Shown here: piece after piece, positions 37,956-46,671 of the stretch
Layout of the letters: every line of letters starts with the position of its first letter
Numbering within the stretch: position 1 is the first letter of the stretch
From: Corynebacterium halotolerans
GTDB taxonomy: Bacteria; Actinomycetota; Actinomycetes; Mycobacteriales; Mycobacteriaceae
Assembly (NCBI RefSeq): GCF_001056295.1
Contig: NZ_JVMD01000015.1
Coordinates: forward strand, 248,001-312,000
Direction: 5' to 3'
Length of the DNA: 64,000 bases
Program-made: the position numbers and the translations under genes
The notes under the pieces: generated by a model
Seen by the model: the letters and a program-made list of their open reading frames with translations, nothing else
Told to the model about the DNA's origin: nothing
Database searches by the model: none

Positions 37956-39257
37956 ATGGTCGAACAGTCGTCTGAGGGAAATGCCGTCTCGGCGGGGGAA
38001 ACGCCCGCCGCTGCCGCCGGGGGAGAACCCGGCGGGAAGAGGGGCTCCGTCGGCGAGGTGTTCTCCGCGTTCGGGCTGCTGGGCCTGACGTCCTTCGGCG
38101 GCCCGGTCGCGCACCTGGGCTACTTCCGCGAGGAGTTCGTGGGCAAGCGCCGGTGGCTCACCGACTCCGAGTACGCCGACGTCGTCGCCCTGTGCCAGTT
38201 CCTGCCGGGGCCGGCGTCGTCGCAGGTCGGCATGGCGCTGGGCTGGCGCCGCGCGGGGCTGCCGGGCATGTTGGCGGCCTTCATCGGCTTTACGACGCCT
38301 TCCGCGGTCGTTTTGGCGCTGGCCGCCGTGGGAGTGGCGTACTTCGGTGATCTGGACGGGCCGATCGCGGGATTGAAGGCGGCGGCGGTCGCCGTCGTGG
38401 CGGTGGCCCTGTGGGGGATGGCGAAGAACCTGGTGACGTCGCGGTTGACCGCCGCGCTGGCGCTCGGCGCGATGGCCCTGACGCTGTTGGCGCCCGGCGG
38501 TTGGGGCGCGTGGGCGCAAGTCGGGGCGATCGTCGTCGCGGGCGTGATCGGGCTGGCGTTCATCCGCGGCGGGGGCCGGGGGAGCGGCGGCAAGACAGGA
38601 AAAGAAGGTGGCGACGGCGAAGACGGCGGCAGCGGCAAGGGCGGCGGGAGTGACGAGTCCGCCGCCGAGCCCGCGCACCTCGCCTACAGCGTCCCCGCGT
38701 GGGCGTCGATTGGCGCGGCCGTGGCGTTCTTCGCCGTCATGGCCCTGGCCGTGACGCAGTGGTGGGGCACCTACTACTGGGCCGGTGCGCTCGTCTTCGG
38801 CGGCGGCCACGTGGTGCTGCCGCTGCTGGAGGGCGGTCTGGTCCCCGGCGCCGTCGACGCCGACACCTTCCTGGCCGGGTACGGCCTGGCCCAGGCCGTG
38901 CCGGGCCCGCTGTTCACCTTCGCGTCCTACCTGGGCATGGCCTCCGGCGGGATGCTCGGGGCGCTGATCGCCACGCTGGCCATCTTCCTGCCGTCGATGC
39001 TGCTGCTCATCGCCGTCATGCCCGTATGGGCCAAGCAGGCGGCCAACCCCAAGGCGCGCGGTGCGGTGGCGGCGATCAACGCCGCCGTCGTCGGGCTGCT
39101 CGCCGCCGCGTTCTACGACCCCGTCTGGACGCACGGCATCTCCGGGCCCGGCACCTTCGTCGTCGCCGTCGCCGCGTTGGCCGCGCTGACCAAGTTCAAG
39201 TTGCCCGCGTGGGCCGTCGTGCTCGCGGCCGGCGCGATCGGCTGGGTCGCGTTCTAG
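37956..39257 (+). CDS. chrA: Chromate transporter, two-domain ChrA
   Basis: A 433-aa membrane protein with two CHR domains: [20 protein letters not shown] with [17 protein letters not shown] in the first half and [18 protein letters not shown] with [19 protein letters not shown] in the second. They are joined by a Gly/Lys/Asp-rich cytoplasmic linker (~residues 205-245). The family exports chromate by proton or sulfate-coupled exchange; in this setting it could serve sulfate or another oxyanion. TAACAT lies exactly 7 bases before ATG 37956 (leaderless). Confidence 0.88.
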   Translation: MVEQSSEGNAVSAGETPAAAAGGEPGGKRGSVGEVFSAFGLLGLTSFGGPVAHLGYFREEFVGKRRWLTDSEYADVVALCQFLPGPASSQVGMALGWRRAGLPGMLAAFIGFTTPSAVVLALAAVGVAYFGDLDGPIAGLKAAAVAVVAVALWGMAKNLVTSRLTAALALGAMALTLLAPGGWGAWAQVGAIVVAGVIGLAFIRGGGRGSGGKTGKEGGDGEDGGSGKGGGSDESAAEPAHLAYSVPAWASIGAAVAFFAVMALAVTQWWGTYYWAGALVFGGGHVVLPLLEGGLVPGAVDADTFLAGYGLAQAVPGPLFTFASYLGMASGGMLGALIATLAIFLPSMLLLIAVMPVWAKQAANPKARGAVAAINAAVVGLLAAAFYDPVWTHGISGPGTFVVAVAALAALTKFKLPAWAVVLAAGAIGWVAF

Positions 39258-39415
39258 GACGGGCGCCGCGCCATACGTTGGCCCCGTCACCGCGCGGTAC
39301 CCCCGGACACCGATGCCGGGGGAGGTGTCCGGGACCGAATCGGCCCCGCCGGGGGTGGGGGACTACGATGGCCTTTCGAACCCGTAGCTTCCTTTCGAAA
39401 GGTTGTTGGCCACCC

Positions 39416-40717
39416 ATGACCGGTATCCCCAGCGATGACGTCCGCTACCAGTCCCTCAGCGAACTCGACCCGGCAGTCGCCGAGGCCATGGCCGGCGAGC
39501 TGGCCCGCCAGCGCGACACGCTGGAGATGATCGCCAGCGAGAACTTCGTCCCCCGCGCCGTCCTGCAGGCGCAGGGTTCGGTGCTGACCAACAAGTACGC
39601 CGAGGGCTACCCGGGCCGCCGCTACTACGGCGGCTGCGAGAACGTCGACGTCGTCGAGGATCTCGCCCGCGACCGCGCCAAGGAGCTCTTCGGCGCCGAG
39701 TTCGCCAACGTCCAGCCGCACGCCGGCGCCCAGGCCAACGCCGCCGTCCTGCACGCGCTGATCAACGCCGGCGACCGCATCCTGGGCCTTGATCTGGCCC
39801 ACGGCGGCCACCTGACCCACGGCATGAAGCTCAACTTCTCGGGCAAGCTCTACGAGGTCGGCGCGTACGGCGTCGACCCGGACACCATGCGCATCGACAT
39901 GGACAAGGTCCGCGAGCAGGCGCTGGCGGAGAAGCCGGACGTCATCATCGCCGGTTGGTCCGCCTACCCGCGCCACCTCGACTTCGACGCGTTCCGCTCC
40001 ATCGCCGACGAGGTCGGCGCGAAGCTGTGGACCGACATGGCCCACTTCGCCGGCCTGGTCGCCGCCGGCCTGCACCCGTCGCCGGTCGCCGCGTCCGACG
40101 TCGTGTCCACCACCGTGCACAAGACCCTCGGCGGCCCCCGCTCGGGCATGATCCTGGCCAAGCAGGACTACGCCAAGAAGCTCAACTCCGCCGTCTTCCC
40201 GGGCCAGCAGGGCGGGCCGCTGATGCACGCCGTCGCCGCCAAGGCCGTGGCCCTGAAGATCGCCGGCACCGAGCAGTTCAAGGAGCGCCAGGAGCGCACC
40301 CTCACCGGCGCCCGCCTGCTGGCCGAGCGCCTGACCGCCTCCGACTGCAAGGACGCCGGCGTCGACGTCCTCACCGGCGGCACCGACGTCCACCTGGTGC
40401 TGGCGGACCTGCGCAACTCCGAGATGAACGGCCAGGAGGCCGAGGACCTGCTGCACGAGGTCGGCATCACCGTCAACCGCAACGCCGTGCCGTTCGACCC
40501 GCGCCCGCCGATGGTCACCTCCGGCCTGCGCATCGGCACCCCGGCGCTGGCCACCCGCGGCTTCGACGAGAAGGCGTTCGGCGAGGTCGCCGACATCATC
40601 GGCACCGCCCTGGCCGCCGGCAAGAACGCCGACACCCAGGCTCTGCGCGCCCGCGTGGCCAAGCTGGCCGAGGACTTCCCGCTGTACGAGGGCCTCGAGG
40701 ACTGGACGATCGTCTAG
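39416..40717 (+). CDS. glyA: Serine hydroxymethyltransferase
   Basis: A 433-aa PLP enzyme interconverting serine and glycine with transfer of a one-carbon unit to tetrahydrofolate. Signature parts: [46 protein letters not shown], and the PLP lysine in [18 protein letters not shown] 39416 is used; the reading frame is open far upstream but only as a chrA shadow. A GAAAGG lies about 13 bases upstream, a long spacing. Strong C-ending codon bias suggests high expression. In C. glutamicum the same gene sits after coaA. Confidence 0.95.
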   Translation: MTGIPSDDVRYQSLSELDPAVAEAMAGELARQRDTLEMIASENFVPRAVLQAQGSVLTNKYAEGYPGRRYYGGCENVDVVEDLARDRAKELFGAEFANVQPHAGAQANAAVLHALINAGDRILGLDLAHGGHLTHGMKLNFSGKLYEVGAYGVDPDTMRIDMDKVREQALAEKPDVIIAGWSAYPRHLDFDAFRSIADEVGAKLWTDMAHFAGLVAAGLHPSPVAASDVVSTTVHKTLGGPRSGMILAKQDYAKKLNSAVFPGQQGGPLMHAVAAKAVALKIAGTEQFKERQERTLTGARLLAERLTASDCKDAGVDVLTGGTDVHLVLADLRNSEMNGQEAEDLLHEVGITVNRNAVPFDPRPPMVTSGLRIGTPALATRGFDEKAFGEVADIIGTALAAGKNADTQALRARVAKLAEDFPLYEGLEDWTIV

Positions 40718-40737
40718 CCTCCCGGCATTCGTCCCCG

Positions 40738-40768
40738 ACGGCCCCGCACCATTCCGGTGCGGGGCCGT
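40738..40768 (+). terminator. Terminator after glyA
   Basis: ACGGCCCCGCACC-ATTCC-GGTGCGGGGCCGT: a perfect 13-bp stem 20 bases after the glyA stop, followed by TCGCC without a U-run. Confidence 0.8.
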
Positions 40769-40833
40769 TCGCCGTCCCCGGGTAAACGCGCGAACCCGGT
40801 CCGCGGCGGCGTGCGCGCGGATAGCGTGGGGGC

Positions 40834-41649
40834 ATGGATTTCGTTTCGATGCACCGCGACGGCGGGCTGCTGACCATCACCATCGACCGTCCCGAGGGGC
40901 ACAATTCCCTCAACCGCGCGCTGCGCCTCGAGCTCCGCGAGGCCTTCGAGGCGGCGGCCCGCGATGCCGATCCCGCGACCGTGCCGGCGGGCGAGGGCGA
41001 TGCGGACCAGCTGGTGCGCGCGGTGCTGCTCAAGGGCGGCAAGAAGGTGTTCTGCACGGGGCAGGATCTGAAGGAGCACCTGACCGAGATGCGCGACGAA
41101 TCGGCCATGGACAAGGTCGACGTCGAGTACAACCCGATGGTGGCGGCGCTGGCGGCGATTCCGGTGCCGGTCGTCGCGGCGATCAACGGGGCGGCGGCGG
41201 GCGCGGGGTGGTCGCTCGCCCTCAACTGCGATTTCCGGGTGGCGGCGCGCACGGCGACGTTCAAGGCCGCGTTCCCGTCGATCGGCCTGGCCACGGACTG
41301 CGGCATCAGCTACTTGCTCCCGCAGCTGGTGGGGCAGGCGAAGGCGCTGCAGTTGCTTTTCGACGACCTGCCGGTCCCCGCCGAGACGGCGCACGAGTTG
41401 GGTTTGGTCACCGAGGTCGTCGACGGGGATGACGCCGATGAGGCGGCCGAGGAACTTGCGCGGAAGCTGGCGTCGGGGCCGACGGGGTCCTACCGCGAGA
41501 TCAAGGCGCTGGTGCGGGATGCCTCGGCGATGCTGGCCATCGCCGACCGGGAATCCGGCGCGCAGAAGCGCCTGGTGGTCACCGGCGACCATGCGGAGGC
41601 CGTCGACGCCTTCCTGAACAAGCGCGCCCCGGAGTTCACGGGGCGTTAG
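40834..41649 (+). CDS. Enoyl-CoA hydratase/isomerase family protein
   Basis: A 271-aa crotonase-fold protein. The oxyanion-hole motif AAINGAAAGAGWSLALNCDF and the following ATFKAAFPSIGLATDCGISY are clear. The second catalytic Glu of classical hydratases falls at the position of Ala/Thr-Asp-Cys (LATDCG), so the reaction may be isomerisation (as in PaaG-like enzymes) rather than hydration. TAGCGT six bases before ATG 40834 suggests a leaderless transcript. Monocistronic, after the glyA terminator. Confidence 0.83.
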   Translation: MDFVSMHRDGGLLTITIDRPEGHNSLNRALRLELREAFEAAARDADPATVPAGEGDADQLVRAVLLKGGKKVFCTGQDLKEHLTEMRDESAMDKVDVEYNPMVAALAAIPVPVVAAINGAAAGAGWSLALNCDFRVAARTATFKAAFPSIGLATDCGISYLLPQLVGQAKALQLLFDDLPVPAETAHELGLVTEVVDGDDADEAAEELARKLASGPTGSYREIKALVRDASAMLAIADRESGAQKRLVVTGDHAEAVDAFLNKRAPEFTGR

Positions 41650-41720
41650 TCGTCCATGACCTCCATGAAGGTCGATGGATTCCCGGTCGCGTGCCATCTC
41701 GGTCACGTACCATCTCCGTC

Positions 41721-42161
41721 ATGGCACTCGATTCGGGTTTTGCGGAGTTTCTCGAGGATGAATTTGGCAGGATGCTGCCCGAACCGCAGGAGCGGACCAG
41801 GGAGGCGTTCGCCGATCTCGGGTTCGGCGAGCGCAATGCCGAGTTCGTCGAATTCTGGTCCACTTTCTCCGAAGAAATGTACGGAACAGTTGGCTATACA
41901 AGCGATGTGAGCCTCGATGTCCTGAATTTCGACGGCAGTCGGACGGCCGCTCTGCGGCAACACGACGGACTCGCCGAAAACTATTACGAGTTCTTCAACC
42001 CGGAGCTCGACGACTTCCTCTTTTATGATCGCGCGACGGATGAGGTTCTTCTCGTGGAGGCCGGAGGCTACGGCGACTTCCTCGAAAATCGGTCTGCGGC
42101 GCAAACATGGCCGACTTTCTTGGCCTTCATCAAGGAGTTCCTGGAATTCGACGAGGAGTAG
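41721..42161 (+). CDS. SUKH/SMI1-KNR4-like small acidic protein
   Basis: A 146-aa acidic protein (FAEFLEDEFGRMLPEPQERTREAF...; DFLFYDRATDEVLLVEAGGYGDF; WPTFLAFIKEFLEFDEE). The C-terminal pattern of an aromatic/acidic strand pair and a closing 'F-x-x-FI-KEFL' helix resembles SUKH-superfamily proteins, many of which are immunity proteins to toxins. No toxin gene is adjacent. TACCAT lies exactly 7 bases before ATG 41721. The upstream DNA contains a duplicated GGTCRCGTRCCATCTC block (41683-41716), so the -10 box itself is half of a direct repeat. GC content is visibly lower than in neighbours, suggesting transfer. Confidence 0.6.
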   Translation: MALDSGFAEFLEDEFGRMLPEPQERTREAFADLGFGERNAEFVEFWSTFSEEMYGTVGYTSDVSLDVLNFDGSRTAALRQHDGLAENYYEFFNPELDDFLFYDRATDEVLLVEAGGYGDFLENRSAAQTWPTFLAFIKEFLEFDEE

Positions 42162-42280
42162 GGGCCGTCAGCCGGCGTTGAAGCCGCCGGCGACCCCCAG
42201 CGGCCTTCCGCCTCGGTTTTCCGCCGCGCCGGCCTCCCGCCGTACCCGGTTGCCCGGCGAAACCACTGCTCAGAGGGGGT

Positions 42281-42327
42281 GATGTGGCCGGGAACACATC
42301 CAATTCCGATGCGGGTGGGGGTAATCT
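42281..42327 (+). promoter_or_regulatory. Candidate promoter and operator of the sulfur-relay operon
   Basis: An inverted repeat GATGTG-N8-CACATC (42281-42300) lies just upstream of a TAATCT -10-like hexamer (42322-42327), where it would cover the -35 area. This is a plausible repressor site. About 90 bases of leader then precede the flavoprotein gene. The gap 42162-42280 shows nothing else. Confidence 0.45.
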
Positions 42328-42418
42328 CCAAATGGAGGGAGAAGCCGGGCCGATCGCCGGGCGGGACCCGCATGCGGCGCCGCAGAAGTGGCCTCTCCCG
42401 CGACGGAGAGGACCGACA

Positions 42419-44167
42419 ATGACGCGCCTGCTCATTCTCGGCGGCGGCACCGCCGGCACCATCGCGGCGAACAAGCTGCGCAAGGCCGTGCCCGCCGAGA
42501 AGCTATCCATCACGGTCGTCGACGCCGACGACCGCCACCCCTACCAGCCGGGGTACCTGTTCCTGCCTTTCGGCAAGACCTCCGAAAAGGGGATCGCCAA
42601 ACCACGCTCGCGGCAATTCGCCAAGGGCATCGATTTCATCCTCGGCGACATCGACCGCGTGGACGTGGACGCCCACGAGGTGACCCTGGCGGACGGCCGG
42701 ACCCTCGGCTACGACAAGCTTGTCATCGCCACGGGAACCTCGCCCCGGCCGGACATGACGCCGGGCATGGATTCCGATGATGTCCACCACTTCTACGACC
42801 TCGACGGCGCCATCGCCCTGAAGGAGGCCCTCCGCTACTTCCGCGGCGGCCGCATGGTCGTGCACATCGCCGAAATGCCCATCAAATGCCCCGTGGCCCC
42901 GATGGAATTCGCGTTCCTCGCCGATTCCTGGCTGCGGGAAAAGGGCCTGCGCGAGCGCACGGCGTTGACGTACATCACGCCATTGGACGGGGCGTTCACC
43001 AAGCCGGTCGCCAGCCGCGAACTCGGCGGTGCGCTGGACGAGAGGCAGATCGAAGTCGAGACGGACTTCGCCGTCGAGCGCATCGACGGCGACCGCAAGA
43101 TGCTCGTCGGCTTCGACGGCCGGGAGATCCCCTTCGACCTCCTGGTCACGGTGCCGGTGAACATGGGCGCCGAGTTCATCGCGCGCTCCGGCATCGGCGA
43201 CGAGGGCAACTACGTCCCCTGCGACCCCCACACCATGCGCGCCGACGCGTCCCCGGACGTGTACGTGCTCGGCGACGCCGGCACGCTGCCGACGTCCAAG
43301 GCGGGTGCGGTGGCGCACTTCTCCATCGACGTGTTCACCGAGAACTTCCTCGCTGAGCTCGAGGGGCGCGAACCGACCGCGAAGTTCGACGGCCACGCCA
43401 ACTGCTTCGTGGAAACCGGCGACGGCATGGGCATGCTGCTCGACTTCAACTACGAGGTCGAACCGCTGACCGGCACGTTCCCCGTGCCCCGCGTCGGCCC
43501 GATGCGCCTGCTCGGGGAATCGCGGCTGAACCACTGGGGCAAGCTGGCGTTCGAGTGGATCTACTGGAACATCCTGCTCAAGGGCCGCCCGCTGCCGCTG
43601 CCGCCGGACCTGTCCATGCGCGGCAAGATTCCCGCCGGACAGTCCACCGGGCGAGGGGCGACCCGCCCCGACGCTCACGGCCCGCGCCTGGACATCAGCC
43701 CCCGGGCGATCCCCCGCAACGCGCCGGTGGCGAGCGCCGCCCCCGCCTCCGCGGCCCCGGCCTCGGCCGCTCCGGTTGCGGCTACAGCGGCTCCCGCGGC
43801 TCCGGCAACCGCCGGCGAGGCGGCTCCGCATGGCGATGGCGCCGTGGCCACGGACGCGGCGCCCGCGGCTCCCGCGCCGACTGCGGCCGTCGACGTGCCG
43901 TCGGAAAGCGCCCCGAACCCGGACTGGACGCCCGAGCTCGCCGCGCAGCGCGCGGCGGACCTGGGCATCGACGCCGGCGACACCGTCCTGGCCATCGCCG
44001 AATTCCTGCGCGACGACTACGCCGCCCGCAGGCAAACCCCCACGCTGCGCCGCGTGGCCACCGTCGGCGGCTACGAGGTCAAGCAGCTGTTCACCATCTT
44101 CCCCGGCAAGCCCGCCAAGAAAATGGCGTGGATCGCCGGTCTGCCGAAGCCCAAGGGCTGCGTGTAA
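42419..44167 (+). CDS. Sulfide:quinone oxidoreductase-like flavoprotein fused to a TusE/DsrC-like domain
   Basis: A 582-aa two-domain protein. Residues 1-~430 are an SQR-family FAD oxidoreductase: LLILGGGTAGT (FAD), KLVIATGT, VYVLGDAG, with Cys157 (IKCPVAP, the SQR active-site position), Cys268 and Cys329. An Ala/Pro-rich linker (~430-498) follows. Residues ~500-582 match the C-terminal core of TusE/DsrC proteins (WTPELAAQRAADLGI; FLRDDY; PTLRRV; LFTIFPG) and end KMAWIAGLPKPKGCV with the hallmark penultimate Cys581. The second DsrC cysteine, about 10-11 residues upstream, is absent (Ala570), so the tail is TusE/RspA-like. I infer that sulfane sulfur formed at the flavin could be loaded onto Cys581 of the same chain and passed on to the DsrE-like protein encoded nine bases downstream. 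GGAGAGGA precedes ATG 42419. Confidence 0.85.
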   Translation: MTRLLILGGGTAGTIAANKLRKAVPAEKLSITVVDADDRHPYQPGYLFLPFGKTSEKGIAKPRSRQFAKGIDFILGDIDRVDVDAHEVTLADGRTLGYDKLVIATGTSPRPDMTPGMDSDDVHHFYDLDGAIALKEALRYFRGGRMVVHIAEMPIKCPVAPMEFAFLADSWLREKGLRERTALTYITPLDGAFTKPVASRELGGALDERQIEVETDFAVERIDGDRKMLVGFDGREIPFDLLVTVPVNMGAEFIARSGIGDEGNYVPCDPHTMRADASPDVYVLGDAGTLPTSKAGAVAHFSIDVFTENFLAELEGREPTAKFDGHANCFVETGDGMGMLLDFNYEVEPLTGTFPVPRVGPMRLLGESRLNHWGKLAFEWIYWNILLKGRPLPLPPDLSMRGKIPAGQSTGRGATRPDAHGPRLDISPRAIPRNAPVASAAPASAAPASAAPVAATAAPAAPATAGEAAPHGDGAVATDAAPAAPAPTAAVDVPSESAPNPDWTPELAAQRAADLGIDAGDTVLAIAEFLRDDYAARRQTPTLRRVATVGGYEVKQLFTIFPGKPAKKMAWIAGLPKPKGCV

Positions 44168-44176
44168 GGAGCACCC

Positions 44177-44662
44177 ATGTCACAGCGCAAACTCGCGATC
44201 ATCTGCAGCAAGGGCAACCTCGACATGGCGTACCCGGGGTTGATCCTGGGCAACGCCGCCCTCAGCGAAGGGCTGGAGCTGCACCTGTTCTTCACCTTCT
44301 GGGGGCTGGACATAGTCACCAAGGAGCACATGGACGACCTGAAGTTCACCCTGGTCGGCAACACGGCCATGCACATGCCGCAGGCGCCGAAGGCATCCGT
44401 GCCCCACATGCTCGGGGCGCTGCCCGGCATGACCGGCTTCGCCACCCGCATGATGAAGGGCCAGATCGCCGACCTCGAAGTGCCGACGGTCCCCGAAATG
44501 CTTGATCAGATCGTCGCGGCCGGCGGCCACCTGTGGGCGTGCCGCATGAGCTTCGACATGAACAACCTGGCCATCGCCGACCTGTACGACGGAGTGGAGA
44601 ACGTCATCAGCGCCAACGACTTCATCGAGCTGACCGACGGCGCCCAGCTGCTGTTCATCTGA
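44177..44662 (+). CDS. DsrE/DsrF-like sulfur carrier protein
   Basis: A 161-aa protein of the DsrE family (DsrE2-like). The N-terminal strand MSQRKLAIICSKGNLDMAYPGLILG and the loop WACRMSFDMN with the conserved Cys122 are typical; Cys10 is a second cysteine. Hydrophobic FFTFWGLDIV is a family feature. It starts nine bases after the flavoprotein stop with AAGGAG upstream, so the two form an operon. Known DsrE-type proteins exchange persulfide sulfur with TusA or TusE/DsrC partners; here the TusE-like tail of the preceding protein is the obvious donor or acceptor (inference). No TusA or rhodanese gene is adjacent. Confidence 0.85.
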   Translation: MSQRKLAIICSKGNLDMAYPGLILGNAALSEGLELHLFFTFWGLDIVTKEHMDDLKFTLVGNTAMHMPQAPKASVPHMLGALPGMTGFATRMMKGQIADLEVPTVPEMLDQIVAAGGHLWACRMSFDMNNLAIADLYDGVENVISANDFIELTDGAQLLFI

Positions 44663-44777
44663 GCCGCTCGGGAGCCCGCGCAGCAGGGGAGGCGTGAAGC
44701 CGGGGAGCCGTGAAGCCGGGGAGCCGTGAAGCCGGGGATCCGGTGAACTGGGGATCCGGCCACCCGGTCGCCCGTGC

Positions 44778-45335
44778 TCAGCCGACGGCGCACTCGCCGT
44801 CGGCGCACGGGTTGCGGCGCCATGCCCACACGACGGCCGCGAGCAGGGCGGCGAGGGAGATCGCGGCGAGGAAGGGCTGCAGCGGCTGCCAGAAACCCAG
44901 CGCCCCGGATGTCCCCAGGGCGAGCAGCACGACCTTGTTGCACACCGGGCACGCCACGGCGAACATGGCCAGTCCCGCGCCGCCGATCGCCGGAGCGGAC
45001 TTCTCTGAACCGGGGCGCTGCAGGCCGAAGTACAGGCCGGTGAGCACCGCCGTCACGGCGAGCACGGGCAGCTCCCACGGGCGCACGGGCACGTCCCGGC
45101 CGAAGACCGGGTTGGGGATGATGTCCGTCGGCAGGCCGATGATCAGGAACGTAGCCAGCGCGGCGCCGACGGCGACGAGCACGCGGAACGTGCGGCCCCC
45201 GACCAGAACCGTCCCGCGGCCGGCGGCGCCGACGGCCCCGACAGTCCCGGCGGCCGCCCGGGAATGATCCGCGGTCACGGCCTTCCCGTTCGGGGCGTCG
45301 TTCCGGGTTTCGTCGGTCGTCGGCGAAGTCTGCAT
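44778..45335 (-). CDS. Membrane protein with CPVC motif
   Basis: A 185-aa protein with four or five hydrophobic segments (FRVLVAVGAALATFLIIGLP; WELPVLAVTAVLTGLYFGLQ; GLAMFAVACPVCNKVVLLAL; LAAISLAALLAAVVWAW). A CPVC motif lies in or at the edge of the third, and the extreme C-terminus has a further CADGEC. Four closely placed thiols suggest redox, metal or persulfide chemistry at the membrane. I do not recognise a named family. TACCCT lies exactly 7 bases before ATG 45335 (leaderless). It converges on the sulfur-relay operon, which may be functionally meaningful but is only proximity. Confidence 0.7.
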   Translation of the reverse strand: MQTSPTTDETRNDAPNGKAVTADHSRAAAGTVGAVGAAGRGTVLVGGRTFRVLVAVGAALATFLIIGLPTDIIPNPVFGRDVPVRPWELPVLAVTAVLTGLYFGLQRPGSEKSAPAIGGAGLAMFAVACPVCNKVVLLALGTSGALGFWQPLQPFLAAISLAALLAAVVWAWRRNPCADGECAVG

Positions 45336-45380
45336 GCCCCAGAGGGTACAGGCGCCCCACCGAATGCCCCACCGAACGCG

Positions 45381-45454
45381 ACGACGGCCCGCTCCCACGA
45401 GGGGAACGGGCCGTCGTCAAGCGAAAATGCGCGGGGCACGGCAACCGTGCCGCG
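45381..45454 (-). terminator. Two hairpins downstream of the acyl-CoA dehydrogenase
   Basis: Reading with the dehydrogenase gene, first comes GGCACGG-TTG-CCGTGCC (about 45430-45454). A longer stem follows, ACGACGGCCCG with CGGGCCGTCGT (45381-45417). Either can end the transcript; both lack a long U-run. Confidence 0.7.
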
Positions 45455-45498
45455 GACCCCCGCCAGGAGGAGCGGAGGCGCCCGCCGGAACGCGGACG

Positions 45499-46671
45499 TT
45501 ACGCGGCGCCGCCCTTGGCGATGCGGCGGAAGATGATCTCCTTCATGATCTCGTTGGTGCCGCCGTAGATGGTCTGCACCTTCGAGTCCAGGTAGTGCGT
45601 CGAGATCGGGTACTCCAGCATGAAGCCGTAGCCGCCGAACATCTGCAGGCAGCGAGTGACGATGTCCTGCTGCTCCTCGGTGGTCCAGAACTTCGCCATC
45701 GACGCGGCGGTCTCATCGAGATTGCCGGCGTTGTGCGCCATGACGCACTGGTCGACGAACGCCTGCAGCGCCGTGATGCGCGTGGCGATGTCCGCCAGGT
45801 AGTGGCCGTGGACCTGGTGCTGGATCAGCGGCTTGCCGAAGGTCTCGCGCTCCTGGGCGTAGTTGTACGCCAGGGTCCAGGCGCGGCGGGACGTGGCCAC
45901 CGAACCGACCGCCAGGGTCAGGCGCTCGTGGGCCAGGTTGGTGCGCAGGTAGCCGAAGGCGGCTCCCTCCTCGCCGAGGAGGTTCTCCGCCGGCACGCGC
46001 ACGTTGTCGAAGTGCAGCTCGGCGGTGTCCTGGGCCTTCAGGCCGACCTTCTTCAGCGGGCCGGTCTTGGAGTAGCCCTCCAGGCCGGTGTCCACGACGA
46101 ACATGGACACGCCCGCGCGGCCCTTCGACGGGTCGGTGATGGCCGCGACCAGTGCGAAGTCGGACAGCATGCCGTTGGAGATGAACGTCTTCGCGCCGTT
46201 GAGGACCCAGTGGTCGCCGTCCTTCTTGGCGAAGGTGCGCATGCCCGCGAGGTCGGAGCCGGCGCCCGGCTCGGTCATGGCCAGGCAGCCGATCAGGTCG
46301 CCGGCGTTCATCGGCGCGAGGTACTTCTGCTTGAGCTCCTCGGACGCGAACTTGGCCAGGTACGGGGCGACCAGGTCGTTGAGGGTGCCGAAGGACACCA
46401 CGATGGAGCCGCAGTCGGAGGCGGTGAGCTCCTCGTTGAGGACCTGGTTGTAGCGGAAGTCCATCTCGCCGCCGCCGCCGTACTCCTCCGGCGTCGACAT
46501 GCCGATCAGGCCGAGCTCGCCGGCCTTCTTGAAGATTTCGCGGTCCGGCATGCCCGACTCGTGCCAGCGCTCGACGTTGGGGGTGATCTCCTTCTCGACG
46601 AAGCCGCGGACCATGTCGCGGAACATCTCGTGCTCTTCGGCGAAGTGGGTGCGGGGCAGGAAGTCCTTCAT
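45499..46671 (-). CDS. Acyl-CoA dehydrogenase
   Basis: A 390-aa FAD enzyme catalysing alpha,beta-dehydrogenation of acyl-CoA. Motifs: CLAMTEPGAGSDLAGM, WVLNGAKTFISNG, and the C-terminal QMFGGYGFMLEYPISTHYLDSKVQTIYGGTNEIMKEII. The catalytic Glu is most likely the one in GGTNEI-type position or an internal one, as in short/medium/long-chain enzymes. ATG 46671 has a GAGGAG site. The reading frame runs on to 46821 through the promoter region. Substrate chain length is not predictable. Upstream is an AT-rich stretch (CATTATGCATAAATATG, ~46820-46837) that could hold the promoter and a regulator site. Confidence 0.9.
   Translation of the reverse strand: MKDFLPRTHFAEEHEMFRDMVRGFVEKEITPNVERWHESGMPDREIFKKAGELGLIGMSTPEEYGGGGEMDFRYNQVLNEELTASDCGSIVVSFGTLNDLVAPYLAKFASEELKQKYLAPMNAGDLIGCLAMTEPGAGSDLAGMRTFAKKDGDHWVLNGAKTFISNGMLSDFALVAAITDPSKGRAGVSMFVVDTGLEGYSKTGPLKKVGLKAQDTAELHFDNVRVPAENLLGEEGAAFGYLRTNLAHERLTLAVGSVATSRRAWTLAYNYAQERETFGKPLIQHQVHGHYLADIATRITALQAFVDQCVMAHNAGNLDETAASMAKFWTTEEQQDIVTRCLQMFGGYGFMLEYPISTHYLDSKVQTIYGGTNEIMKEIIFRRIAKGGAA

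Noticed and set aside
41675..41720. Tandem promoter duplication as a mobile element end
   Set aside because: Only one short direct repeat of ~16 bp and no inverted ends or target duplication.
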